A DNA stretch of 63,024 nucleotides from an uncultured Pirellula sp. (GCA_903892355.1 CAITIE010000013.1:1-63024); one strand, 5' to 3'. Shown: positions 55,008 through 63,024, counted from the stretch's first letter. The notes: generated by a model from the letters alone, not told the origin. Program-made: numbers and translations.

Positions 55008-55859
55008 ATGGCACCGACCGCAATTCGCTTGTCCGTTTGCTCTATTCTCGCCGTCGCTCTGTTGCAAAGCTTTGTCTTAGCGCAGGAAACGACCTCGAGT
55101 TCGCCCAAGGGGACATCGCTGCCGAAGGCGGAGTGGGTGCCGCTGTTTAATGGCAAGGATCTGACGGGGTGGACACCAAAGATCCGAGGGCACAAACTCG
55201 GGGAAAACTTTGGAAACACGTTTCGTGTCGAAGATGGTCTTTTAAAGGTGCGTTACGACGCCTATGACAAATTCGATGAACGTTTTGGTCACCTGTTTTT
55301 TGAGAAAGAATACTCGAATTATCGATTGCGGGTCGAGTACCGGTTCGTCGGAGAACAGGTTGCCCAAGGCCCAGGATGGGCGATTCGAAATAGTGGAGTG
55401 ATGGTCCATGGTCAAAAGCCGGAAACGATGACGATCGACCAAGATTTCCCGAGCTCGATCGAGGTGCAACTGCTCGGCGGTGACGGTAAAAATCCGAGAA
55501 CAACACTAAACCTGTGCACTCCGGGTACGCACGTTGAGATGAACGGCAAACTGTTCACGCCCCACTGCACCAATTCGAAATCCAAAACCTATCATGGAGA
55601 GCAATGGGTTACCGCGGAGATCGATGTTGTTGGCAACGAAGTGATTCAGCACATTGTCGAAGGGCAGGTTGTCCTCGAATACCAACGCCCTCAACTGGAC
55701 CCCAACGACAACAACACAAAGCACTTACTTGCGGAGCAAGAGAAGCAGTTTGGGCAAAAATCGCCGTCGAAGCGATTGCCACTGGATCATGGCACCATCT
55801 CCCTCCAGTCCGAGAGCCACCCGATCGACTTCCGAAAAGTCGAAATCATGGTTCGATAG
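55008..55859 (+). CDS. Secreted DUF1080 (3-keto-disaccharide hydrolase) protein
   Basis: A 283-residue protein from the ATG at 55008; a GTG at 54999 is the other choice. A signal peptide ends near residue 25 (FVLAQE). The single domain has the DUF1080 hallmarks LFNGKDLTGWT near residue 48, NYRLRVEYRF, GWAIRNSGVMVH and the closing GTISLQSESHPIDFRKVEI. The fold is a concanavalin-like beta sandwich. Planctomycetes encode very many of these; a few members cleave 3-keto sugars, fitting the Gfo/Idh/MocA oxidoreductases of the group. The redoxin fusion starts 47 bp downstream. Confidence 0.93.
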   Translation: MAPTAIRLSVCSILAVALLQSFVLAQETTSSSPKGTSLPKAEWVPLFNGKDLTGWTPKIRGHKLGENFGNTFRVEDGLLKVRYDAYDKFDERFGHLFFEKEYSNYRLRVEYRFVGEQVAQGPGWAIRNSGVMVHGQKPETMTIDQDFPSSIEVQLLGGDGKNPRTTLNLCTPGTHVEMNGKLFTPHCTNSKSKTYHGEQWVTAEIDVVGNEVIQHIVEGQVVLEYQRPQLDPNDNNTKHLLAEQEKQFGQKSPSKRLPLDHGTISLQSESHPIDFRKVEIMVR

Positions 55860-55906
55860 TACGCGGACGTTCCTCGAATTGTCTCCACCATCGAAGGGTT
55901 TGTTCG

Positions 55907-57751
55907 ATGCTCATGCAAATTCCTACCGTCGCTAGTACGGGAACCCGTTGCCGGGCTATTTCCAAGATCGCGCTCTCGGTGGTCGCGATTTTCTTTTTCG
56001 CTCGATCAGCCCAAGCTTTCATCGTGGATGACGTTACGTCCAATACGGTTTCGATAGGCTCCAAAGTGCCGGATTTACGATTCAAGGACATTCGAAGCGT
56101 TCCGCGAAGCCTCGCGGATCTCGGAAGCCATCAAGCATATGTTTTCGCCTTCGTGACAACGCAGTGTCCGATCGTCAAGAAGTCGTTGCCGAAGTTAAAG
56201 GAGTTGCATGATAAACTCCAAGGTGAAGATCTTATCATCGTTTGCGTCAACGTTGGGGCAAATGACACGATCCGTGAAGTTGCTGCCCAAGCGATCGAGT
56301 TTGATGTTCCATTCATCTTTGTTAAGGACTACGATCTTTCGGTCGCTCGAACACTCGGGGTTACGAAAACTCCTGAGTTCGCCGTGTTGGATCACGATCA
56401 CAACTTGGTATATCGCGGTCGATTCGATGATCAACTACGTTTGGGCGGAACGAAAGCGACCCCTGGCCGTGCCGATCTTGAAATCGCTTTGGATGAAGTG
56501 CTGCATGCAAAGGCAGTTTCGATCTCTCAGACGACCACCGACGGTTGCTTGATCACCCCCTCAAGTTCGCCTCGCCCATCTGCACACACCATCACCTACT
56601 ATAAAGATGTCGCAGCAATAATCCACGAAAAATGCACACCATGCCATCGACCGGGCACTGCAGCGCCGTTTTCGTTGAGTAGCGCTGAGGATTTTTCAGC
56701 GAATGCGGAAATGATCCGGGAAGTGATCCGCGACGAAACCATGCCACCGTGGTATGCGAACCCCCGCCACGGACGCTTCCAGAACGATCGCTCCTTAACG
56801 AACACCGAAAAGAATCTTATCCATTCGTGGTTGGATTCCGAGCAGGAACCGGGAAAGCCGGAGGATGGACCATCCGCACCTGAGGTTACCGATACGAAAT
56901 GGCGAATTGGAACACCGGATTTGGTGATCACGATGTTGGAGCAGCACACCGTACCTGCCACGGGCTCCGTTCCCTACAAGTACGTTATCCTTCCCCATGT
57001 CTTCTTCAACGAAACCTGGGTGGAAGCGTTTGAGATTCGACCTGAAAACCCATCGGTCGTGCATCATTGCAATATGGCGTACGCCACGAGCGAAGGAGCC
57101 AGTGACGAAACCTTTATTACCGGTTACGTCCCAGGAGGCCAACCACTCGATTTGGGTAGATTCAAGTCAGGTATTGCGTATCGCATACCCGCCGGTTCAG
57201 GCTTGGGGTTGCAGATTCACTACACCACCACAGGCAAGGAAGAAAAGAGCCGTATCCAAGTGGGATTGCGGTTTCCTCGGGAGCAGGTTCGCAAGCAACT
57301 GCACCATTTTGTTCTCGATCCACGGGGTTGGAAAATACCACCAGGCAACCCAGCATTCAAACTCCGGGAATCGCATACGCTGAAGCACAATGCTGATCTA
57401 TTAGGGTTGTTCACGCACATGCACGTGCGAGGCCGGGACATGACATTCTTTGCCAACATGGCCAATGGGGAACGGGAATGCTTGTTGCAGATCCCCAACT
57501 ACAACTTCGAATGGCAATTGGGCTATGAGCTCAAGCCCGGGTCGAAGATCCTGCCCAAAGGAACGACGATCGAAGCAATCGCCCATTTCGATAACTCGAA
57601 CTTCAATCCCTACAATCCCGATGCCGCAAAGAGCGTTGAATACGGCCCACAGACGGTCGACGAGATGTTCAATGGCTTTGTATTCTACGTCGACAACGAT
57701 GAGGAACTCAGCATACCCATCAATCCCAAAACAGGCCGACGGAGCAAGTAG
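55907..57751 (+). CDS. Redoxin - cytochrome c - copper monooxygenase-like fusion
   Basis: A 614-residue secreted protein. The ATG at 55907 has GAAGGG eight bases upstream and opens a signal peptide ending near residue 37. Residues about 48-200 are a thioredoxin-like redoxin (KVPDLRFKDI, TTQCPIVKK with a single Cys C87). Residues 232-315 hold a cytochrome c-like motif C243-T-P-C246-H247 with TMPPWYA. Residues about 355-600 look like a copper type II ascorbate-dependent monooxygenase (PHM/DBM type): H386-H387 (VVHHCNM), H438 (LQIHYT), H504-M-H506 (THMHVRG) and M587 (VDEMFNG) match the CuH and CuM ligand sets. Such fusions occur in planctomycetes and acidobacteria; the substrate is unknown. Confidence 0.85.
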   Translation: MLMQIPTVASTGTRCRAISKIALSVVAIFFFARSAQAFIVDDVTSNTVSIGSKVPDLRFKDIRSVPRSLADLGSHQAYVFAFVTTQCPIVKKSLPKLKELHDKLQGEDLIIVCVNVGANDTIREVAAQAIEFDVPFIFVKDYDLSVARTLGVTKTPEFAVLDHDHNLVYRGRFDDQLRLGGTKATPGRADLEIALDEVLHAKAVSISQTTTDGCLITPSSSPRPSAHTITYYKDVAAIIHEKCTPCHRPGTAAPFSLSSAEDFSANAEMIREVIRDETMPPWYANPRHGRFQNDRSLTNTEKNLIHSWLDSEQEPGKPEDGPSAPEVTDTKWRIGTPDLVITMLEQHTVPATGSVPYKYVILPHVFFNETWVEAFEIRPENPSVVHHCNMAYATSEGASDETFITGYVPGGQPLDLGRFKSGIAYRIPAGSGLGLQIHYTTTGKEEKSRIQVGLRFPREQVRKQLHHFVLDPRGWKIPPGNPAFKLRESHTLKHNADLLGLFTHMHVRGRDMTFFANMANGERECLLQIPNYNFEWQLGYELKPGSKILPKGTTIEAIAHFDNSNFNPYNPDAAKSVEYGPQTVDEMFNGFVFYVDNDEELSIPINPKTGRRSK

Positions 57752-57787
57752 AGATTATTGATCAGATGTCGATTGTCCATTTGCCAC

Positions 57788-59158
57788 TCACGAGGCTCGC
57801 TCGTCGTGACAAAGTGCAAGGTGTGGGCTCCATATCCCAGGATTGAATTCCTCATCGACCATTCGAATCACTTCGTTGACGTTGAGTGTTCCCTCCACGA
57901 TTCTCGAGGAGTTGAGGCAGTAAAGACCGGGTATCGATGTCGTGACAGGCATGCGGCAGTTTGAATAGTCCAACGTTGGTAAAGCCATCACGGCCTTCGC
58001 CCGCGCCGTTCGGATAGCTCGCACCCACTCGGCTTGAAAGCCGGGATAAATTCTTTTCAGTGTTTGGATGGCACGGGAGTGAATGTCAGCATCCGAATCA
58101 TCAAATCCTAGATCGTCGCTCATGAGGTATCGAGGGAGATAGACTAGATAATTTCCGTCGAGCTTTTCCATCGGTAGAATCGACCCCATCTCAATGATCC
58201 CTGTAAAGGGGATCCCAGGATCGAGAAGATTGGTGACGTAATATCCCGCGAGTGGTCGATCCAGTAAAAGCGATGTGCAAATGACACCGAGGTACTCGGT
58301 ACCCGTTAATCGAGACCGCTCGTCGTCCGTCCAGTCGGTCGTGACAGAGGCGATATGGGAGGATGGGGTCGTCAGTACCACCCGATCAAATACCACTTCT
58401 GACTTCACTCCCTTGGATTCAGTTCCGAGTTGGAACCCACCGTCCTTATTACGCGAAACCGCTTGGATAGAGGTCCCGGTTTGGACATCGACTCCCAATC
58501 GATCCAAATGTGGACCAAGGGCATCGAAAATTCGACGATATCCACCTGGAACATAACCGAACATTTCGCGCTTCAACCCACTCCGGCGAGCCGAGTACAT
58601 GCGTTGAATGTACGCCCATATGAACGAAGCATTTGTGCGTTGATATGCATCCCCAAGTTTTGATTGCAACAACGGTCGCCAGATTTTCTCGAAGGTGGAA
58701 TCTCCGCTCCACTTACGAAGCCAATCTTCAACCAGGATTTGCTCAAGCGGTTTCCAGCGACGAATCTTGGAACCAGCAAAGATAGTCAGCCCTAGACGAA
58801 ATTTCTGGAGCCCATTGAGGACGGGGAAAAACAAGAAATCGATAGAACTGGAAAGCGAATGAAGTTTCCCAGAGGCCAAGAAACCCGTTTTGGTCTGCAC
58901 CCAGGCGATCTCATCATCCAACTGCAGGTCTTTGAGCACGGACCGCAGGTAGCGATCGCTGAGCAAAATCACGTGGTAGAAACGATCCCACTCCACATGA
59001 TCGATGGACCAGGGAGATGCGAGCCCACCGAGTCCATCTGAGGCTTCGATCAAGGTTACCTGCTCGCCTCTTTGGGCAAGCAGCATAGCAGTACGAATGC
59101 CAGCGAATCCCCCACCCACAACCGCCCACGATAACGGCTTGTTGCGACTTTCATTCAT
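57788..59158 (-). CDS. FAD-dependent amine-oxidase/desaturase-like oxidoreductase
   Basis: A 456-residue flavoprotein. The dinucleotide motif VVGGGFAGIRTA sits at 13-24, followed by LIEASDGLGGLASPW, typical of the protoporphyrinogen oxidase / amine oxidase / phytoene desaturase superfamily. The C-terminal GLYCLNSSRIVEGTLNVNEVIRM holds the second FAD contact. The sequence resembles the NAD(P)/FAD oxidoreductases found beside glycan or membrane lipid genes. No membrane helix is obvious. It converges with the redoxin fusion (36 bp between stops). The substrate cannot be inferred. Confidence 0.88.
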   Translation of the reverse strand: MNESRNKPLSWAVVGGGFAGIRTAMLLAQRGEQVTLIEASDGLGGLASPWSIDHVEWDRFYHVILLSDRYLRSVLKDLQLDDEIAWVQTKTGFLASGKLHSLSSSIDFLFFPVLNGLQKFRLGLTIFAGSKIRRWKPLEQILVEDWLRKWSGDSTFEKIWRPLLQSKLGDAYQRTNASFIWAYIQRMYSARRSGLKREMFGYVPGGYRRIFDALGPHLDRLGVDVQTGTSIQAVSRNKDGGFQLGTESKGVKSEVVFDRVVLTTPSSHIASVTTDWTDDERSRLTGTEYLGVICTSLLLDRPLAGYYVTNLLDPGIPFTGIIEMGSILPMEKLDGNYLVYLPRYLMSDDLGFDDSDADIHSRAIQTLKRIYPGFQAEWVRAIRTARAKAVMALPTLDYSNCRMPVTTSIPGLYCLNSSRIVEGTLNVNEVIRMVDEEFNPGIWSPHLALCHDERAS

Positions 59159-59262
59159 GGCAAAATCGTATCGAAATGATCAAAAGCGATTCGTCATTCC
59201 GATGACGGACCGCTTGGAATATTATCTCAGAAGTTCGACGGGTGCCGCAGAACTCTGGGTGA

Positions 59263-59625
59263 CTAATTGTCCTTCGAATGCGGTTTCCCGATAAGGTCAT
59301 CGATGAGGTGATCGAGTTCCTTTCGGTCGACATTCATTTTGGCTGCTGCAAGTGCGAAGAGCCGCTTTTCCACTTCGCTCAATTGCCCATCGGCTGCCAT
59401 CACCCGCATCAAATCGGACAGCATCTCGATTTGCTCTTTGCGATCCACGGGGAGCTTAAGGGATGCCGAGTCGCTTAACGCGAACTCAACAGCCTTTCCT
59501 AAGTCGGCTTCATCCAGTCCCAATTCGCCGCATCGGTCGACCAACAATGCGATCTCTCGCTCGGTGAGAGACCCATCGGCGGATGCCATAATGACCAAAT
59601 TTTTGAGATGATCGAGATGACGCAT
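59263..59625 (-). CDS. TerB-like protein
   Basis: A 120-residue all-helical protein with two similar halves rich in acidic DG turns: MASADGSLTEREIALLVDR and MAADGQLSEVEKRLFALAA. This is the TerB/DjlA N-terminal-like fold; TerB proteins are linked to tellurite and stress-response systems and may bind divalent metal through the acidic turns. GGAGG lies about ten bases upstream of the ATG at 59625. The FAD enzyme gene lies 104 bp downstream on the same strand, so they may be co-transcribed. Confidence 0.85.
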   Translation of the reverse strand: MRHLDHLKNLVIMASADGSLTEREIALLVDRCGELGLDEADLGKAVEFALSDSASLKLPVDRKEQIEMLSDLMRVMAADGQLSEVEKRLFALAAAKMNVDRKELDHLIDDLIGKPHSKDN

Positions 59626-59933
59626 GATACCCTTTCCTCCATTACTTCCTTAACCGACGCACAATAATGCCGGTCGGCGCCTCCTGCGATTCCAGGACCG
59701 ATCGGTGTCTACCGGCCCTATTGTGATCAAAGGATAGTCGGTTTGCCTAGGTATCCTCCACCGGTACCTGTAGGTTTCCAACCCTAGTTTCGACCGAACC
59801 GTGTGAATTTAGGAGGAAACTGCGCCCAAGTACCCCCGGTTCTTCGCCTAGGCCTCTAGGCAACGGCATAGCAGAATGATATCACTTTGATATCGCGCCA
59901 CAGCCAGGCTTTTATCCAACGGGAGGTTTCCTC
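59626..59933. other. Divergent regulatory region upstream of the SPFH gene
   Basis: 308 bp between the TerB-like gene (minus) and the SPFH gene (plus). It has a GCCTAG/CTAGGC hairpin (59846-59861, loop GCCT) and the palindrome listed separately at 59878-59894. No coding sequence is seen. Confidence 0.6.
59878..59894. promoter_or_regulatory. Perfect 17-bp inverted repeat, candidate operator
   Basis: GATATCA-CTT-TGATATC forms a perfect seven-base-pair dyad with a three-base spacer, 39 bp upstream of the SPFH start codon. Since the operon also encodes a ribbon-helix-helix protein, this is a natural candidate for its binding site; that is inference. Confidence 0.5.
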
Positions 59934-60902
59934 GTGAATACCATAGTTAGTGAGAAATTGATTCGTCCTCGAAGCGGGTGGCAGATGCTGACCTTGTGCC
60001 TCCTTGGCATCTTATGTGCCGCAGCTCTGGAAATCTTGGCCACGAGCCAAGTATTCAACGGTGCGAATGGCGTTCGCGGAGTTGTTATCGGGATGGGTTT
60101 CCTCGTCGCCGCTACGAGTTTCGTGGGGCTGTTCGGCTGCATGGCAGTACCACCGAACACAGCCCGCGTACTCGTGCTCTTTGGTGAATACCGAGGGACA
60201 GTCAACGAGTCGGGTTTTTACTGGGTCAATCCATTTTTGAGCAAACGGAAAATCTCTCTACGGATTCGAAATTTCGAGACCGGTTCCACGAATGTCGCTG
60301 AGAAGAAGAATGAAGCGGGCGTGGTGATCCAGCAAAAGTCCCGTACGCATGGACGCCCGTCGAAGGTCAACGATCGCGATGGAAACCCGATCGAAATCTC
60401 AGCGGTGGTTGTTTGGAAGGTGGTGAACACCGCCGAAGCAATCTTTGAAGTGGATGACTATGAGGACTTTGTCCAAGTGCAAAGCGAAGCCGCCTTACGA
60501 AATCTCGCGACACGCCATCCGTACGACAGTGAGGATGGCACCGTATCTTTGCGCAGTTCCACCCAAGAGATCGGAGATCAACTCAAGTTGGACATCCAAG
60601 ATCGGCTTGAAAAAGCGGGTGTGGATGTTCTCGAGGCCAGGATCAGCCATCTGGCTTATGCTCCGGAAATCGCTGCAGCCATGCTGCAACGCCAACAAGC
60701 ACACGCCGTTGTAGCGGCGCGTGCAAAGATCGTCGAAGGTGCCGTCGGCATGGTTCAGCAAGCCCTCGAGCATCTCAGTCGAGACAAGATTGTCGAGCTC
60801 GATGATGAGAGGCGAGCCGCGATGGTCTCCAACTTGCTCGTGGTACTGTGCAGTGACCGCCATGCCCAACCCGTCGTGAATGCGGGTTCCTTGTACACCT
60901 AA
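59934..60902 (+). CDS. SPFH/Band 7 domain membrane protein
   Basis: A 322-residue protein starting at a GTG (59934) with an excellent ribosome-binding site GGGAGG seven bases upstream. Two hydrophobic segments (MLTLCLLGILCAAALEIL, GVVIGMGFLVAATSFVGLFGCM) are followed by an SPFH domain: VPPNTARVLVLFGEYRGTV, ISLRIRNFET, DRDGNPIEISAVVVWKV, EAALRNLATRHPYD, and the tail DVLEARISHLAYAPEIAAAMLQRQQAHAVVAARAKIVEGAV. SPFH proteins form large membrane cages or microdomains and often work with a partner such as a protease. Here the next gene encodes a small ribbon-helix-helix protein 30 bp downstream. Confidence 0.93.
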   Translation: MNTIVSEKLIRPRSGWQMLTLCLLGILCAAALEILATSQVFNGANGVRGVVIGMGFLVAATSFVGLFGCMAVPPNTARVLVLFGEYRGTVNESGFYWVNPFLSKRKISLRIRNFETGSTNVAEKKNEAGVVIQQKSRTHGRPSKVNDRDGNPIEISAVVVWKVVNTAEAIFEVDDYEDFVQVQSEAALRNLATRHPYDSEDGTVSLRSSTQEIGDQLKLDIQDRLEKAGVDVLEARISHLAYAPEIAAAMLQRQQAHAVVAARAKIVEGAVGMVQQALEHLSRDKIVELDDERRAAMVSNLLVVLCSDRHAQPVVNAGSLYT

Positions 60903-60932
60903 CGGCCTTGAATAGCAACGAGGAGCTCGCCC

Positions 60933-61148
60933 GTGGCGAAACGAGACTCATTTCTATTACGAATCCCGCCGGAACTGCTTGATGCGATCCGACGCTGGGC
61001 GGATGACGAGTTCCGCAGTGTGAACAGCCAAATCGAAATGATTTTGGCACGTGCTGTCGCTCAATCGGGCAGAGCGCCAACAACCAACGAGGAATCGAAC
61101 GAACCCGAGGATCCGAAAGGAAAAAAAAGACCCCAGCGGGGAGCGTAA
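60933..61148 (+). CDS. Arc-like ribbon-helix-helix protein
   Basis: A 71-residue protein, GTG start at 60933. The first 45 residues follow the Arc/MetJ pattern: KRDSFLLRIPPELLDAIRRWADDEFRSVNSQIEMILARAV, a beta strand then two helices. The tail is rich in Glu, Pro, Lys. It sits directly downstream of the SPFH gene, an arrangement I recall from other bacteria. It may repress this operon, for example through the palindrome at 59878, or bind the SPFH protein; neither is shown. Confidence 0.85.
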   Translation: MAKRDSFLLRIPPELLDAIRRWADDEFRSVNSQIEMILARAVAQSGRAPTTNEESNEPEDPKGKKRPQRGA

Positions 61149-61253
61149 CGGACCTGCGTCCCGCCGCATCCACCGAGAAAGCTGCTATAGACGCAACCCG
61201 GCAACTTAGGTAAACCGAGGGAGTTGTCGTCCAGGATTTCTTAGGAGAAGCGA

Positions 61254-61577
61254 ATGAATCGCGCGGAAAGCTTTTTGTTAGGGTTGGTGGTCGGGATTGG
61301 CGTCTTGTACGGGACCATGCATTACACGGTCGTTCGAGCCAAGGATGGGTTCCACTTCATCCCGAAAATCACGGCAAAACTCGACATTCCCTATACCGAT
61401 ATCCGCTCCTTCAAAATCGACCAGTGGCAGCGAAAACAAACGTTAGCATTGTCTATCATGAAGGCGAAAAAAGGATATCTTCTAGCCGATCATTCATTGA
61501 CCAACTTTAAATCCAACACAGAGCAATTGCTTCAGCAGTTCGCAATGGAAAGCCATACGGCTTCGTCCAAGCTGTAG
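61254..61577 (+). CDS. Small membrane-anchored protein of unknown function
   Basis: A 107-residue protein with AGGAGAAG just upstream of its ATG (61254). It has one transmembrane segment (residues 6-24, FLLGLVVGIGVLYGTMHYTVV) and a soluble part (KDGFHFIPKITAKLDIPYTDIRSF, RKQTLALSIMKAKKGYLLAD). No family is recognised. It follows the ribbon-helix-helix gene by 105 bp, so it may be part of the SPFH operon. Confidence 0.7.
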   Translation: MNRAESFLLGLVVGIGVLYGTMHYTVVRAKDGFHFIPKITAKLDIPYTDIRSFKIDQWQRKQTLALSIMKAKKGYLLADHSLTNFKSNTEQLLQQFAMESHTASSKL

Positions 61578-61615
61578 TCATTGCTCGCGACACACACTAG
61601 ATTGGGATCGATGCC

Positions 61616-62593
61616 ATGGGCGGTGCTCTGGTAAAGCGGCGTTTGGGAAAGACTTCGTTGAACCTGACCAGTTTAGGTTTCGGAGCCAGCTCCATCGGTG
61701 CAGAGTTTGGTCAGTTCGACCTGACCACGTCGCTATCCTCCGTTCGAACAGCCATCGATGCTGGGATCAACTTCATCGACACGGCTGCGTACTACGGCCG
61801 AGGGATGAGCGAAGTCTTGCTCGGACAAATCCTTCCTCAAATCCCTCGAGATCAGATCGTTGTCAGCACCAAAATCGGTCGCTACGCACCTCAACATTTC
61901 GATTTCTCGGCCAAGAGAGTTGCGGAAAGTGTAGATATCTCCCTTGAACGCATGCGGCTCGATACCCTCGATATCGTTTTCTGCCACGATATTGAGTACG
62001 GGGATATTCAGCAAGTCATCGATGAAACATTGCCTGCGCTGGCGCGACAAGTCGAGAAGGGTAAAGTTCGCTACATTGGCATCAGCGGCTACCCGATGAA
62101 AAATTTTGAACGGGTAATACCATCTGGATTGATCGATTGCGCAATCACCTATAACCATTACACCCTACAAAATGATATGGCGCTGCGGTTGTTGCCGTTA
62201 GCGGAGTCGCACTCCGTCGGCCTCATCAACGCCGCCCCATTCTCGGCGCGCTTGCTGACCTCGATGCCATTGCCGCCATGGCACAAGGCAACTTCAGAAG
62301 TCCGGCGGATTGCGGCGGAAGCTGCCGCATTTTGCAAATCGCGAGGTAGCTCCATAGAGAAGCTCGCCTTGCAGTTTTCGGTATCCCATCCCGGTTTCGC
62401 AAGCTGCCTTGTCGGGAGCGCGATCCCGGCCGAAATCCAACAGTGGATTGGCTGGCTGGAAGAACCTGTCGACCACGAACTCATCGCTGCGGTTTCAAAG
62501 ATCCTACGACCGATCCACAATTGGTTTTATGTCGAAGGTCGCGCGGAGAACAATGATCTCTCCTGGCCAACATCGACCATCGCAAAGGACTGA
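61616..62593 (+). CDS. Aldo/keto reductase, L-galactose dehydrogenase-like
   Basis: A 325-residue protein. The tetrad is intact: D55 and Y60 (NFIDTAAYYGRGMSE), K86 (STKIGRY) and H124 (FCHDIEYGD). The opening LGFGASSIGAEFG, the SAKRVAESVDISLERMRLDTLDIV stretch and CHDIEYG closely follow plant-type L-galactose dehydrogenase, which oxidises L-galactose in ascorbate synthesis; D-threo-aldose dehydrogenases are near relatives. The ATG at 61616 lies 38 bp after the small membrane protein gene. Confidence 0.88.
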   Translation: MGGALVKRRLGKTSLNLTSLGFGASSIGAEFGQFDLTTSLSSVRTAIDAGINFIDTAAYYGRGMSEVLLGQILPQIPRDQIVVSTKIGRYAPQHFDFSAKRVAESVDISLERMRLDTLDIVFCHDIEYGDIQQVIDETLPALARQVEKGKVRYIGISGYPMKNFERVIPSGLIDCAITYNHYTLQNDMALRLLPLAESHSVGLINAAPFSARLLTSMPLPPWHKATSEVRRIAAEAAAFCKSRGSSIEKLALQFSVSHPGFASCLVGSAIPAEIQQWIGWLEEPVDHELIAAVSKILRPIHNWFYVEGRAENNDLSWPTSTIAKD

Positions 62594-63024
62594 ATTGATT
62601 CGGCAAATTGAATCAATCAACCTAATCGCGCCGAGTTCTCGAAAGCGTTTTTCTTGAATGTCCTGCAGCGCCGGATGGGAGCAAGTTAGATGGCGAACGA
62701 TTGTCGTAATCGTGTTTTGCTCCTGACGAGAGCAGTTGGGGACAACTGCTCTACATTTCAAAGCAACACAACAGTCCCTGCTGTGAAGGGGTTGTCGGCC
62801 CCCCTAGGCTAACAACCCTCGATCCATTTCACGCGAAGGCGCGAAGCCGCGAAGGCAAGACCGAGGATCGCATCTTAGAACGATTGTCGTAATCGTGTTT
62901 GGCTCCTGATGAGAGCAGTTGGGGACAACTGCTATACATCTCAAAGCAACACAACAGTCCCTGTCGTGAAGGGGTTATCGGTCCCCTAGGCTAATAACCC
63001 TCGATCCATTTCACGCGAAGGCGC
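62594..63024. other. Non-coding tail with tandem repeat
   Basis: 431 bp to the window edge. After about 100 bp of unremarkable sequence, a tandem repeat with period about 183 bp starts and runs past the edge. No coding sequence is convincing here. Confidence 0.7.
62695..63024. repeat. 183-bp-period tandem repeat with conserved hairpins
   Basis: Two copies, 62695-62842 and 62878-63024, the second cut by the window edge. They differ by about nine substitutions and one single-base gap. Each has three inverted repeats: ACGATT/AATCGT (62697-62713), AGAGCAGTTG/CAACTGCTCT in copy 1 (62729-62752, reduced to 8 bp in copy 2) and GGGTTGT/ACAACCC (62789-62818), which in copy 2 becomes GGGTTAT/ATAACCC (62972-63000). 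Between copies lie 8-bp units GCGAAGGC, GCGAAGCC, GCGAAGGC (62833-62856). Confidence 0.9.

Noticed and set aside
62695-63024. Integron attC-like array
   Set aside because: The hairpins recall attC sites, but GGCTAAC does not fit the RYYYAAC core and no cassette-like genes lie between the copies.

Overview
The window looks like a chromosomal segment of a planctomycete, most likely in or near the Pirellulaceae. The evidence is the set of families typical of that phylum: two DUF1501 proteins with twin-arginine leaders, one paired with a DUF1549/DUF1553 (PSD1-type) cytochrome c protein that carries a PA14 domain; a Gfo/Idh/MocA oxidoreductase with an export leader; a DUF1080 protein; a sialate-esterase-like CE6 protein; many secreted beta-propeller and HEAT proteins; and weak or absent Shine-Dalgarno sequences. 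No rRNA, tRNA, CRISPR array, insertion sequence or prophage was recognised.

Layout. 0-15.2 kb is almost entirely minus strand: an NTF2-like fragment, DUF1501, an LssY-C-domain protein, a HEAT protein, an ABC exporter (ATPase plus duplicated ABC-2 permease) with a large membrane protein and a PQQ-like propeller, then a Gfo/Idh/MocA enzyme and an SLC45/GPH-like sugar transporter. 15.8-21.5 kb is a plus-strand group (PSD1 cytochrome, DUF1501, TolB-like propeller) of the kind planctomycetes use for complex polymer breakdown. A DUF885 metallopeptidase faces it.

23.7-32.3 kb is a plus-strand housekeeping cluster: sucC-sucD, a ThiF/MoeB-type E1-like enzyme, an HTH protein fused to an unknown domain, pyrD, trpS, truD and gph, with a 1-nt and a 17-nt overlap. 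32.5-40.9 kb holds a minimal Tad module (tadA, tadB, tadC), then a 1337-residue membrane protein with coiled coils and three FtsK/EccC-like ATPase units, only the middle one with intact Walker motifs, then a LuxR-family regulator whose receiver domain lacks its acidic pocket.

41-48.4 kb is minus strand: a PfkB kinase, moaA, a transglutaminase-DUF2126 fusion, a rhodanese-DUF2892 protein and a TrmL-type tRNA methylase. 48.7-51.9 kb encodes a long periplasmic protein made of secretin N-type repeats without a secretin pore domain. 51.9-57.8 kb has an AlkB-type hydroxylase, a tandem CE6 protein whose second nucleophile is changed from Ser to Arg, a DUF1080 protein, and a redoxin-cytochrome c-copper monooxygenase fusion. 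The end has an FAD amine-oxidase-like enzyme, a TerB-like protein, and an SPFH / ribbon-helix-helix / small membrane protein / L-galactose-dehydrogenase-like group with a palindrome in its promoter region.

The strongest candidates for something new are (i) the three-unit EccC-like motor beside tadABC, (ii) the SPFH-RHH cassette with its palindromic operator candidate, (iii) a 183-bp-period tandem repeat at the right edge whose two copies show a compensatory base-pair change in a hairpin, and (iv) short tandem duplications, three of period 18 bp and one of 14 bp, all placed at gene ends or in a leader.
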